Shown: positions 27,880-36,745 of the stretch, one piece after another | Numbering within the stretch: position 1 is the first letter of the stretch | How the letters are laid out: the number at the start of each line of letters is the position of its first letter | Assembly: GCF_910592395.1 (NCBI RefSeq) | Contig: NC_088310.1 | Coordinates: 12,781,501 to 12,841,500 of the forward strand | Direction of reading: 5' to 3' | Length of the DNA: 60,000 bases | DNA from: Lineus longissimus | Lineage: Eukaryota > Nemertea > Pilidiophora > Heteronemertea > Lineidae | Notes under the pieces: generated by a model | Databases searched by the model: none | What the model was told of the DNA's origin: nothing | The model's input: the letters and a program-made list of their open reading frames with translations, nothing else | Made by a program: the position numbers and the translations under genes

Positions 27880-29271
27880 TTATCTAACCATAAAAACAAT
27901 CAATGTACCAACAACTGAGTAAAGCATGAATTTAATTGTTTCATGAGTATCATCCACCTTCTCAACTTTGGTGTCAAGTTTAGTAGTAGTAGGAGTATTC
28001 TTTGAGGTTTCAGTTGTTTTTGGTGAATCAACATTACTCTTTGGTTTATGACTGGTCTCGAGCTTTGCTCTCGGGACTTTGTCCGTCATTGATGTACCAA
28101 CGCTACTCTTAACTCTTATTTTCTTAGAACTATTTCCTTCCATCAGTGGTGGTGGTAAGGTCTTTTTGTGGTTAATGTCATTCTTACCGGGTTTAGCATT
28201 TTTTGGCGCTATTAAAATGTTATTATTGTAGTTATCCAGCTTACCAATAACGAGTACCATATTTGATCCTATGACATACAATCCTGGTGATATTACATAA
28301 TCTAGTCTTGTATGAGTGTCACTCACTGCTTTTTGATATCTTTGAATTGAAGTGGGAATATCAGGATGTTGATTAATCGAATCCTTTAATAGTTTGTTAA
28401 ATTCCTTCTGTGCATCCAATTCTGTACCCGGTACTCCAATTATTGGTGTTCTGGTCAACGCCTGAGCACCCAGAATACAGTAAACATATGTTCTTATTGT
28501 GTCATTCAACCTCTCTATTCCAGGATTAGAGAAACCATTTGATTTAAATATCATGAATTGTTGATAGGTTTGACATTCATTTTGTGTAATTACATCAAAT
28601 ACATTCTTGTGTCTCCTGACATGATCCTTGATGAAAATATCTGGATATTTGAAATTAGCCATTCCAGCATCCCAGTCTTTACTGAACATCGGTGGCATTC
28701 TATTTTCATGAACTTGCATGAGGAAGAAATTGATTTTAGAATCATTGATGTAATATCCGGGATCAGTTATGTTCGGGTTGTAATCCGGTACATTCCATGA
28801 CCTCCAACCACCGTTATTTTCAAACACCGAGAAATCGTACTCGTCTTTTAAACCAAATTCACTCAATAACCCTCCTAGTTTCCTACGGTTAATGTTATTG
28901 TTTGTCTCATTAAAATCACTTTCACCTGGAATTGGTATCTCTAGATTCTTCATGATCTTCAATATTTGATAGTAAACATGAAACCTGTAAATTGACCTTA
29001 ACAATGGGTCACTGTGATTCAAGTGATCGTCTATTGAAATACCACAACCTGTTGTAGCAAACCAAACAGCCATGTTAAATTGGTTCTGGTAAAACGATAA
29101 TGGATTCTTTTCCAGTAGCAGACAGTCTTTCTTATTTTTCAGGCTCAAAAACCCAGGTGTTATCTTAGTTTCTTGTAGTCTGAAGAAGTTATTAGTATTA
29201 ACAGTTACTTCTAAATTAAAGAAGTCATAGGTGAATTTACTTTTATGTTGATTTGCTATTGGATAATACAT
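27880..29271 (-). CDS. Large conserved Polinton protein with C-terminal membrane anchor
   Basis: 463 residues from a TAAATG start. The N-terminal two thirds is a folded domain with blocks KITPGFLSLKNKKD, LEKNPLSFYQNQFNMAVW, LLRSIYRFHVYYQ and a Tyr/Asn-rich middle; this combination is a standard Polinton accessory protein in cnidarians and other invertebrates. A Lys/Thr-rich linker (380-445) holds the repeat-derived DKVPRAKLE, and the last 20 residues (FMLYSVVGTLIVFMV) form a membrane anchor. It is the last gene before the right inverted repeat. A structural or attachment role is plausible but not shown. Confidence 0.65.
   Translation of the reverse strand: MYYPIANQHKSKFTYDFFNLEVTVNTNNFFRLQETKITPGFLSLKNKKDCLLLEKNPLSFYQNQFNMAVWFATTGCGISIDDHLNHSDPLLRSIYRFHVYYQILKIMKNLEIPIPGESDFNETNNNINRRKLGGLLSEFGLKDEYDFSVFENNGGWRSWNVPDYNPNITDPGYYINDSKINFFLMQVHENRMPPMFSKDWDAGMANFKYPDIFIKDHVRRHKNVFDVITQNECQTYQQFMIFKSNGFSNPGIERLNDTIRTYVYCILGAQALTRTPIIGVPGTELDAQKEFNKLLKDSINQHPDIPTSIQRYQKAVSDTHTRLDYVISPGLYVIGSNMVLVIGKLDNYNNNILIAPKNAKPGKNDINHKKTLPPPLMEGNSSKKIRVKSSVGTSMTDKVPRAKLETSHKPKSNVDSPKTTETSKNTPTTTKLDTKVEKVDDTHETIKFMLYSVVGTLIVFMVR
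28060..28084 (+). repeat. Double-hairpin repeat, stop-free loop
   Basis: GAGC TTT GCTC, TCG, GGAC TTT GTCC; encodes TDKVPRAKLE on the minus strand, in a frame where an ATA loop would create TAG. Confidence 0.93.
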
Positions 29272-29343
29272 TTAATTTACTTGAATTTTTTCCTTGAATT
29301 TTGGTTAATAACATTTGCCTTTAAACCATAGTGATATTAAGTT

Positions 29344-29442
29344 GTACAATGGCCATATCAGATGTTGCAATCATTAATTATTTGTGCTTGCAAATTACAA
29401 TGGCCATATCAGATGTTGCAATCATTAATTATTTTTGCTTGT
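29344..29442 (+). repeat. Tandem 52-bp direct repeat near the right end
   Basis: The stretch ACAATGGCCATATCAGATGT and the following 25 bases (to TTGCTTG) occur twice, about 52 bp apart, in the gene-free space between the last gene and the right inverted repeat. Confidence 0.8.
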
Positions 29443-29459
29443 CAAAAACATGAAAAGGC

Positions 29460-29585
29460 CTATTGTGTCTTAATGCGTTTATCCGACAGAATTTTAGAAA
29501 ATATTTTCAGCGCTGAAAATTATTTTTGCGGTCGTTAAAATAATGTCTGGAAATTCTGTCGGATAAACGCATTAACGAACAATAG
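29460..29585. repeat. Long hairpin / fold-back near the right end
   Basis: A perfect 25-bp inverted pair (29470-29494 and 29551-29575; arm starts TTAATGCGTTTATCCGACAG) extends outward imperfectly for about 10 more bases on each side, around an AT-rich centre. It could be a MITE or a cis-acting structure. Confidence 0.75.
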
Positions 29586-29822
29586 ACTTTTGTAATACTT
29601 TGGGACGTGAGTATTGTTTGGTAACATATGTTACCATGTACATGCAGACACTGTCAACATTATTTTAAATAGATTCAAGCAACAATGATTAATCACTGTA
29701 ACAGCTGTATTGTAGGCCTACAGCATTTATTGGAATACGCTGGGACTATCAAGATGTGCGAACTTCAATGGTTCATTTCTCTGCTATTTCTCAATGGATA
29801 TTTGCAATGGATGTATCCTTGG

Positions 29823-30072
29823 AAAGCTATTGACGTGTACTTTCTGTTGGAATACAGTAAGTCATGATTACATTAACCCATTGAACTCTAGTATTCCCTT
29901 ACCATTTCACTGCAACGCTTCACTGACCATTTCATGAATGATAGAATATATGTATTGTGGTGTCTGGTTCTTAGGGGTTTCTAAGCTAATTTGAGACAAA
30001 AAGGCCTGTAAGGGCTTTTGTTAAAATAGCTTAGAATTACCTAGATTCCTACCACCACAATACATATATTCT
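29823..30072 (-). repeat. Right terminal inverted repeat
   Basis: Mirror of 11238-11487, including the 130-bp inner fold-back (29943-30072). Confidence 0.93.
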
Positions 30073-30078
30073 ACCCTG
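30073..30078 (+). repeat. Right target-site duplication of the Polinton
   Basis: ACCCTG, identical to 11232-11237. Confidence 0.93.
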
Positions 30079-31480
30079 GATTTCATGCACTGCACAGGCA
30101 TTGCACACACTTCATGTACATCGATACTGTACATCAGCATACAGGGACAGAATTTCCCTGCTACACGGCGGCAACACAGTTCAATATATGGCGAAATGCA
30201 CTACAGCCCACAAGGCTCGCAAATCGTGTCTTCATTTCGTCGCGAGAACGACGCAACCTTTTCACCTTCAAAGTCTACTTTTTACAGTCTATTCATTATC
30301 TTCTTAATCTCGGTAGAACCTCCAATTGTTACTGGTGTCATTCTGGTACTTAGTTTCATCGAACAACACCGTAATTAAAATATATAAACGTTTTCTTTTA
30401 ATAAATCTTCTTATTTTCTTCTACAAAATCGGATGCTTTCGCTAGTCTGTACCTCCAGGAGTCCCGGAGTTGACGTCCACAAAGCATGTAAAAGACACAC
30501 AAGGAATTTCGGAAGTGACGTGTCACAACCTGTGACAGATGCGCCAGTTTTAGAGTCATGATTAAGGTAATGCACGCGCTTGGGGTTTATATAATACACT
30601 CTTTTGATGCCACATACCATGAATGGTTATTCTCCAAATATGCTGTTCGACAGGCTTGAATAATGAAACGCCATCCTCCAAATGTTATCATAGTTATGTA
30701 AAAATCATCTATTTTATGGATCATTACTGACGGATGTTCCAACTCCTCTTGCGCTATTACCAACGGTACAATTATTATCCCATCACATTTCTCCATTTCC
30801 ATTTGATAATTGCTTTTGACAAATTTAAATGATTTTCGGATATAAAGTGGAGCCTTCTGAACTAAAGTACAAGTCTGATCAACCCTTAACTTCCAACAGC
30901 AGTCGGGCTTCATCGCCTCAAGAAGTGTGGGGATAAAGGAAAAAACTATTCTCCATACAGATTTGAAAAATTACACAGCGAGAACTGTATAATCCCAATA
31001 AATGATTTTTTGAATAGGTACTGAAGCCATGAAGACTGTGAGTGTGAATTTTGTCCGAGACCAAGGAAGGGAGGGTATCGAAGATAGCGACAATACTATA
31101 AAGTGGTATTTTTTGGCTAAAGTTAAAGTGATACTATGATGTGATTTACAACTTTGCGGAAATACGTCCGTTTTTAATTGTTGATCACAAATGTAAAGCT
31201 TAAATTTTCCATTTTTGATTAGATTTATTATAAAATCGCTGTTTTAATCGAATGTAAACCACCGCGACAGCGAAAATGTTCATGTTGTGACGTCATCAAC
31301 GAAAACGTCGTCGGCGAAGCGCAATTTTAACGGCATCGAAGCGAGCCGTCCGGGCGGGATTAAAACCATCAATTTCTAGAAAATGTGCATTTCGATTGGA
31401 AAACCTTACTGATTTATGAGAAAGTGACGTAGTCATTTGTCAAAAACAGCTAAAACATTATATGGTGAAATTTGACACGA
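30079..31480. other. Gene-poor flank right of the Polinton
   Basis: No recognisable domain. A 108-codon minus frame (30587-30913) begins at an ATG and has mixed composition, but matches nothing I know and shows no clear splice sites. The rest is AT-rich and unassigned. Confidence 0.3.
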
Positions 31481-31481
31481 G

Positions 31482-32650
31482 TTACCCTTTAAGTCTGCAT
31501 CGTGGAATTATCAATTTCTGCCCGTTTCTAGTATTGTGAGGATGTACTTGGTCATTTGTTTTGATAGTGTTATGCATGAAGTAGCTCGGAAGGTCATTAT
31601 TGAAAAATTTGTATAGGAATTTCATTTGTAGAAGTGAGTGTAAGTCTGTTAATTTCAATACTTTTAAAGAGAGGTTCAGTATGGGCAATAAGCTTTCTGT
31701 TTGTGATCACTCGAATAGCCTTTTTTTAAGTTTAAGGATGGAGTCATGTTCGTAGCCCCAGGACAGTAGCTGATAATTTAGATGTGGAGTAATGAGGGCG
31801 TGGTACACAGTAACTACGGTTTTTTTGTTAACATAGGATTTGAGGTGTTACAAAATTCCAATTGCTCGTGATATCTTTAAGGCTATCTTCCGTGTATGAG
31901 GGACCCAACTGAGGTATTTATGGAGTGTGAGGCCAAGAAAATCAAATTGTTCCAATTCCCATTTTTGGAATGATGTTGATGGCTTTTGAGTTAGACCGTT
32001 CGAAGATGATATATTTAGTTTTGGGGAGGTTAAGTGACAGTTTATTAGCTTTTAGCCAATCTGCCAATTTTGATAATTCTGTGTTAATATTTACATTCAT
32101 TTCGTTCAGATTTAGTTCAGACCCAAAGTTGTTTAATTCGCTCTCTAGAGTAGTGTCATCAGCGAACATGACGCTGTTAAAATTATAACTAGATCGTTAA
32201 TATATATGATAAATAATAGAGGACCCAAAATAGACCCTTGGAGGACCCCTGTTTTGATTTTTGCATGAGTGGATTCTGTACCGCAGTGGTCAACAAATTG
32301 TTCCCGATTGAAAAGATAGTTACTCATAAGAGCTTTTGAATTTAGTCCATAATGTTTCAATTTACGCAGTAGTATGTTGTGATATAGAGTGTCTAAAGCC
32401 GTGCTAAGGTCCATAAAAATAGAAAGAGATTTATTGCCAGCATCAAGTGATTTTACAATTCTATCAATAGGTTCAGCTGCGGCCAGGTCGGTAGAGTGTT
32501 TTGGTCTGAAACCGTATTGACTGGAGTATAAAAGGTTATTTTCGGCAAAGTAGTTTCTTAATTGATCGTGGATAATTCTTTCGTAAATCTTAGATATTGA
32601 GGGCAACAGGGAAATGGGGCGGTAGTTGTCTAGGAGTGCATTATCGCCTT
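31482..32650 (-). pseudogene. LINE reverse transcriptase, C-terminal two thirds, frameshifted
   Basis: Minus-strand RT blocks in order: DNYRPISLLPSISKIYERII, SSQYGFRPKHSTD, SIFMDLSTALDTLYH (motif A, AFD changed to ALD), TGVLQGSILGPLLF (motif B), MFADDTTL (motif C), then LADWLKANKLSLNLPKTKY and a C-terminal FNNDLPSYF. The pieces lie in several frames. It continues a LINE whose upstream half is at 34342-36540. Confidence 0.82.
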
Positions 32651-32740
32651 TTTTACCCCGAAGCCCATAAAGGCTAGAGGGGTATTGTCGAGGCGTTCGC
32701 CGTCTGTCTGTCTGTCCGTCTGTCTGTCGGGCCGTCTGTC

Positions 32741-33705
32741 ATGCAAAAAACTACTTTTGGCTATATCTCATGAATTATGCTAGCTAGAATCATGATATTT
32801 TTACTGAGGACAGTACTCATGAGACTACATCACATAATACCCGGGTTTTTGATTTGACCTACTTTTCAAGGTCACAGGGGTCAAGTAGCGTAAATTGACC
32901 ATCAGTGGTTTCCGGAGCATATATCCGTAACCATAAATGCTGGGCATTTCATCTCTTGGTGGTTTGAAGTGTTATGGTACCATTGTGCCTTTTGGCAGTT
33001 TTGACGGTTTTCGACCTACACTTGGCCCAAGGGGGCGCTTTATGCGCAAAAACTACTTTTGGCTATATCTCATGAATTATGCTAGCTTGAATCATGATAT
33101 TTTTTACTGAGGACAGTACTCATGAGACTACATCACATAATACCCGGGTTTTTGATTTGACCTACTTTTCAAGGTCACAGGGGTCAAGTAGCGTAAATTG
33201 ACCATCAGTGGTTTCCGGAACATATATCCGTAACCATAAATGCTGGGCATTTCATCTCTTGGTGGTTTGAAGGTCTTATGGTACCATTGTCCATTTTGGC
33301 AGTTTTGACGGTTTTCGACCTACACTTGGCCCCAGGGGGCGCTTTATGCAAAAAAAACTACTTTTGGCTATATCTCATGAATTATGCTAGCTTGAATCAT
33401 GATATTTTTACTCAGGACAGTACTCATGAGACTACATCACATAATACCCGGGTTTTTGATTTGACCTACTTTTCAAGGTCACAGCGGTCAAATGGCGTAA
33501 ATTGACCATCAGTGGTTTCCGGAGCATCTATCCGTAACCATAAATGCTAGGCATTTCATCTCTGGGTGGTTTGAAGGTCTTATGGTACCATTGTGCGTTT
33601 TGGCAGTTTCGACGGTTTTCAACCTACACTTGGCCCCAGGGGGCGCTTCATGCGAAAAACTACTTTCGGCTATATCTCAGGAATTATGCTAGCTAAAATC
33701 ATGAT
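32741..33705 (+). repeat. 304-bp tandem repeat, three units and a partial fourth
   Basis: Units start at 32741, 33042, 33346 and 33650, each opening ATGC(G)AAAA..ACTACTTT and containing GGCTATATCTCATGAATTAT. Confidence 0.93.
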
Positions 33706-33711
33706 TTTTTC

Positions 33712-34290
33712 GGTATGTGCGTTGGGGATGACTAGAGGAAGGTTCCTTTTGAAAACCGGCTCGTTCTGATTGTCAATATGCTCACAGGGCGGCGTGCTTG
33801 AAATCGGTTTCCGTCAATTTCGAGGAGAACCGTCTGATTTAATTCATTTTTGGTATGTACGTTGAGGGTGACTAGAGCGCGGCTCCTTTCGATAACGGGC
33901 GCGTTCCGATTATCAATATGGCCACTAGGGCGGCTTGCTTGAAATCGGTTTCCGTCAATTTCGAGGCGAACCGTTTGTCCGATCAAATTCATTTTTGGTA
34001 TGTACGTTGGGGGTGACTAGAGCGAGGTTCCTTTCGAAAACAGGCTCGTTCTGATTCTCAATATGGTCACAAGGGCAACGTGCTTGAAATCGGTTTCCGT
34101 CAATTTCGAGGAGAGCGGCTTGGAGGATGGAATCAATTTTTAGTGAGTGTAGGCCTAATGCAGTTTTGTAAGGGGAAGGTTCCTTTCGAAAATCAGCGCG
34201 ATTCGAAATTCAATATAAAATGGCCGCCACGCTCACATCCTCAAAATAGGTTTCCACAATTTTAATTTCCATATGCAAACTAGCCACTCC
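33712..34290 (+). repeat. 145-bp tandem repeat, about four diverged units
   Basis: GGTATGTACGTTGGGGGTGA-type starts at 33712, 33852, 33997 and a diverged 34142; each contains GAAATCGGTTTCCGTCAATT. Confidence 0.85.
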
Positions 34291-34341
34291 ACTAAGCCAA
34301 CTTCACCATTATCTCACCTTCAACCTTAATAGGCTGAGGGG

Positions 34342-34819
34342 TTATGCTCGCTTTGCGATGCTATTTTTGTATAATGGGAGAACACGTGCTAATTTAAGAC
34401 GATCAGGGAAAACACCAATGGACATTGAATGATTTATCTTAACTGTCAGTGGTTTCACTATTTCATTTTTACATGCTTTTAATAACTTGGTTGAGATCCC
34501 ATCCCACCCACAACTTGTTTTTGATTGTATTTGATCTATTGGCAACTGTGTTCTCGGTTTTGTTTCCGAAACTAAAGGTGTAAGGTTGTGGTTGTCCCAA
34601 GTAGTCTGTAAAGTGAGACGTTGAATCCCCGATGGCGGCAGATAAGTTTGGGCCCATATTTGACATGAAAATATTGAATTCATTTGCTGTTACGGTTTTG
34701 TCAGAGGTTTGAACTTCGTTAATGTGAAACGATTCTGGAACTTTGGTATTAAACCTCGATGATTTATTTATAAGGGTATTGATGGTTGACCAAGTTGTCC
34801 GGCTATCATTTTTATTCAT
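34342..34819 (-). pseudogene. LINE ORF2, linker and RT N-terminus
   Basis: Minus strand: TWSTINTLINKSSRFN, FNIFMSNMGPNLS, CGWDGISTKLLKAC (the GxDGIS block before RT motif 0) and ARVLPLYK, in two frames. Continues at 32650 after the inserted tandem element. Confidence 0.78.
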
Positions 34820-35180
34820 TTCTAGAACATTACTATAATAACTGTTTTTGTGCTATTGATACGCCGTCTTAGGACTTTGTTATAGTTTCAAGGTGGGGTG
34901 AGTTAGGCGGAGTGGCTTTCAGTTTCTTGTAAAGATTGTCTCGTGTTTTAATCGAGTTTATTAGCGCATTTGTGATCCAGTGGGAATTTTTATGCTTATA
35001 TTTGTTGAATTTAGCTGTGATCAGGTGAAAGTTATCGTCCCTTGCCTTACAGAGTAAGTCATGAAATTTATTGAAATTTGTATTAACGTCATTGTCAGTG
35101 GTCTCCTGAGTTGCTAATTCCCTTGTTATTTGTAATTTGAAGTTCTAAGTTGCCGCTTCGGTATACTTCCGGTATTTGAC
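34820..35180 (-). pseudogene. LINE ORF2, end of endonuclease and linker
   Basis: Decayed continuation between the RT N-terminus and the fold-back element. Only short coding fragments are readable. Assigned by position. Confidence 0.45.
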
Positions 35181-35814
35181 TTAAGGAATTGAACCCGAGG
35201 CGGAGGACCTTGGTTGAGTTACCAAGACACTCGAGGGTGGAGCTAAAATACAGTCCAAACCCGAGCCGACAGGCGAGGGTTTGGACGAAATTTTAGCTCC
35301 ACCCTCGAGTGTCTTGGTAACTCAACCAAGGTCCGAAGCCGAGGGTTCAATTTCTATTCTAAAATACCTCAAACTTAAAAAGATAGGCCCCGAAATAACT
35401 TGAATATGTGCGAATTTGGCAAATTCCATCCATCGCCTGCCCGGAGCGCCGGTAGCGCCGTTGTTTACATTATGTTACGGCAGCCCGTATAGGAAGTCCG
35501 GATCGGCTCGCTCAAGTGACGCTAAAATCCGCGCAAATGGGCTATTTGGAGCGTTTTTCTCAGCAAATATGTGTAGTGCTCATTAAAAAACTTAGGGTGG
35601 TTGATGCTTCCTTGGCTGATTTGTGTTTGAAGCAGTGTTTTGAGAGCCTCAAACTTCTGAAGTGAGCTGTGTGCATGGTTCCACATTTTAGTGCAACCCG
35701 AGGGAACTTTGGTAGAGCATCTTGGTTGCGTGTCCAAAACACTCCACTCTCAGAACGAGGCTTATGCATTTTCCATTTAAAAGTTGACTTTACGGTACCA
35801 AGGTATTTTAGAAT
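35181..35814 (+). mobile_element. Fold-back element, copy A (in a LINE)
   Basis: About 634 bp, nearly identical to 48963-49599. It opens TTAAGGAATTGAACCCGAGG and ends GGTATTTTAGAAT. The first 165 bp form a near-perfect palindrome (CCAAGACACTCGAGGGTGGA pairs with the reverse arm), and an inner pair ATTCTAAAATACCT / AGGTATTTTAGAAT bounds the rest. TATTTG occurs on both sides, a possible target duplication. No transposase is seen; the class is uncertain. Confidence 0.7.
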
Positions 35815-35864
35815 ATTTGTTTGTGTTTTTGTTGATTTGTGTGAATTTTACTTATTCCAATGAA

Positions 35865-36540
35865 ATAGGCTTGGTGATTTGATATTCGGTTTGTGAGGAT
35901 GCCAGTGACAGTTTTAGAGATGAGGGGGGAGAACACTTAGAAGAAGTTATCAATTAGGGTTTTACTGTGTGTGGTTATTCTAGTTGGGTTTGTAATAGTT
36001 GGATAAACTAAATGCGTAAAAATAGTTTCGATAAAGACGGAGAATGCAGGTTTGTTCTTATGTTTCAGTAGATCAATAATAATATTAGTGTCACCAGCAA
36101 TTACAGGCTCGCCATGCGTATTTTGAAATTGTGTAAGTGTTTGGGAGAATTCATCGACGAAGGAGTAATAGTCTTCGTTACGATCACGTGGTGGTCGATA
36201 GAGATTGCCGAGAGTTAGCCGTTTGTTAGCGCAGATTATTTCTATAAACTGGTTTTCCCAAGTTCTATATCGAGGAGTCTGAATTAAATTAAACGTGAGG
36301 CCTTCTTTTATATATATTGCTAGTCAACCGTGCTGAGCACGTTCGGCTTTTTTGGATGAGGATATAACCAGGAATTTGGAAAAGGCTACCTTGATAATTA
36401 TCGGAAACCCAAGTTTCTTGAAAACACAGAGCACTAATAGTGGAAACCCTCTTTGTGTAGGAGGTCGAGATATATTATTATGTCATTGTATTTTGCATTG
36501 ATGCTCTGACATTTCATGCTGAAAAAAGTTATCTGAGTAT
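35865..36540 (-). pseudogene. LINE AP-endonuclease remnant
   Basis: Minus strand contains CQSINAKYNDI (N-terminal strand), ETWVSDNY (E-T-W catalytic Glu block), LGNLYRPPRD (the YRPP block) and VIAGDTNIIID (GDxN block), the ordered hallmarks of APE-type LINE endonucleases, followed by TITNPTRIT. Stops interrupt it. Confidence 0.78.
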
Positions 36541-36745
36541 TTTTTACCGATCTCTATAAGCGTTTTATCATCAGTGTATGGGAAATCATGTAGAAAGGTT
36601 AATGGTTCTTGCCCGTCCAGAGTGGCATCGTTGTGGTCATCTGGCGTATCAAGTAATGAAATGTAGTTCGTGCCTGTTACATGTTAGGGTGTTTGTGAAA
36701 TGTTCGTGTTGGCTATAGAATACCAGCGACAAGGAAAAAAATATA

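Larger units (their letters stand above)
11238..30072. mobile_element. Complete Polinton/Maverick element (18,835 bp)
   Basis: Bounded by 250-bp inverted repeats starting AGAATATATG and by ACCCTG on both sides. It encodes the diagnostic set: major capsid protein, penton-like protein, FtsK/HerA-type packaging ATPase, retroviral-type integrase with chromodomain, and protein-primed DNA polymerase B, plus about ten accessory genes. Polintons integrate by integrase, self-replicate with their polymerase and carry virion genes. Two lesions are visible (an in-frame stop near 22,791 and a frameshift near 25,555); the other large genes are open, so the copy is young. A 25-nt double-hairpin repeat family is scattered through it. 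I did not recognise an adenain-type protease. Confidence 0.96.
32651..34341 (+). mobile_element. Tandem-repeat element inserted in the LINE
   Basis: Interrupts the LINE between RVLPLYK (right side) and KKGDNALLDNYRP (left side). It contains a CTGT/CCGT microsatellite (about 32700-32740), three 301-304 bp tandem units (32741-33650) and about four 145-bp units (33712-34290), ended by a unique 3' part. Tandem cores beside a microsatellite are typical of some non-autonomous elements of marine invertebrates (pearl-like, possibly Helitron-related); class not proven. Confidence 0.6.

Noticed and set aside
13936-28084. CRISPR-like array from repeated palindromic units
   Set aside because: Spacing is irregular, orientation is mixed, many units are inside coding frames, and the setting is an animal genome.
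29685-29867. 60-codon plus frame near the right end
   Set aside because: It runs into the terminal inverted repeat and has no start motif or homologous layout.
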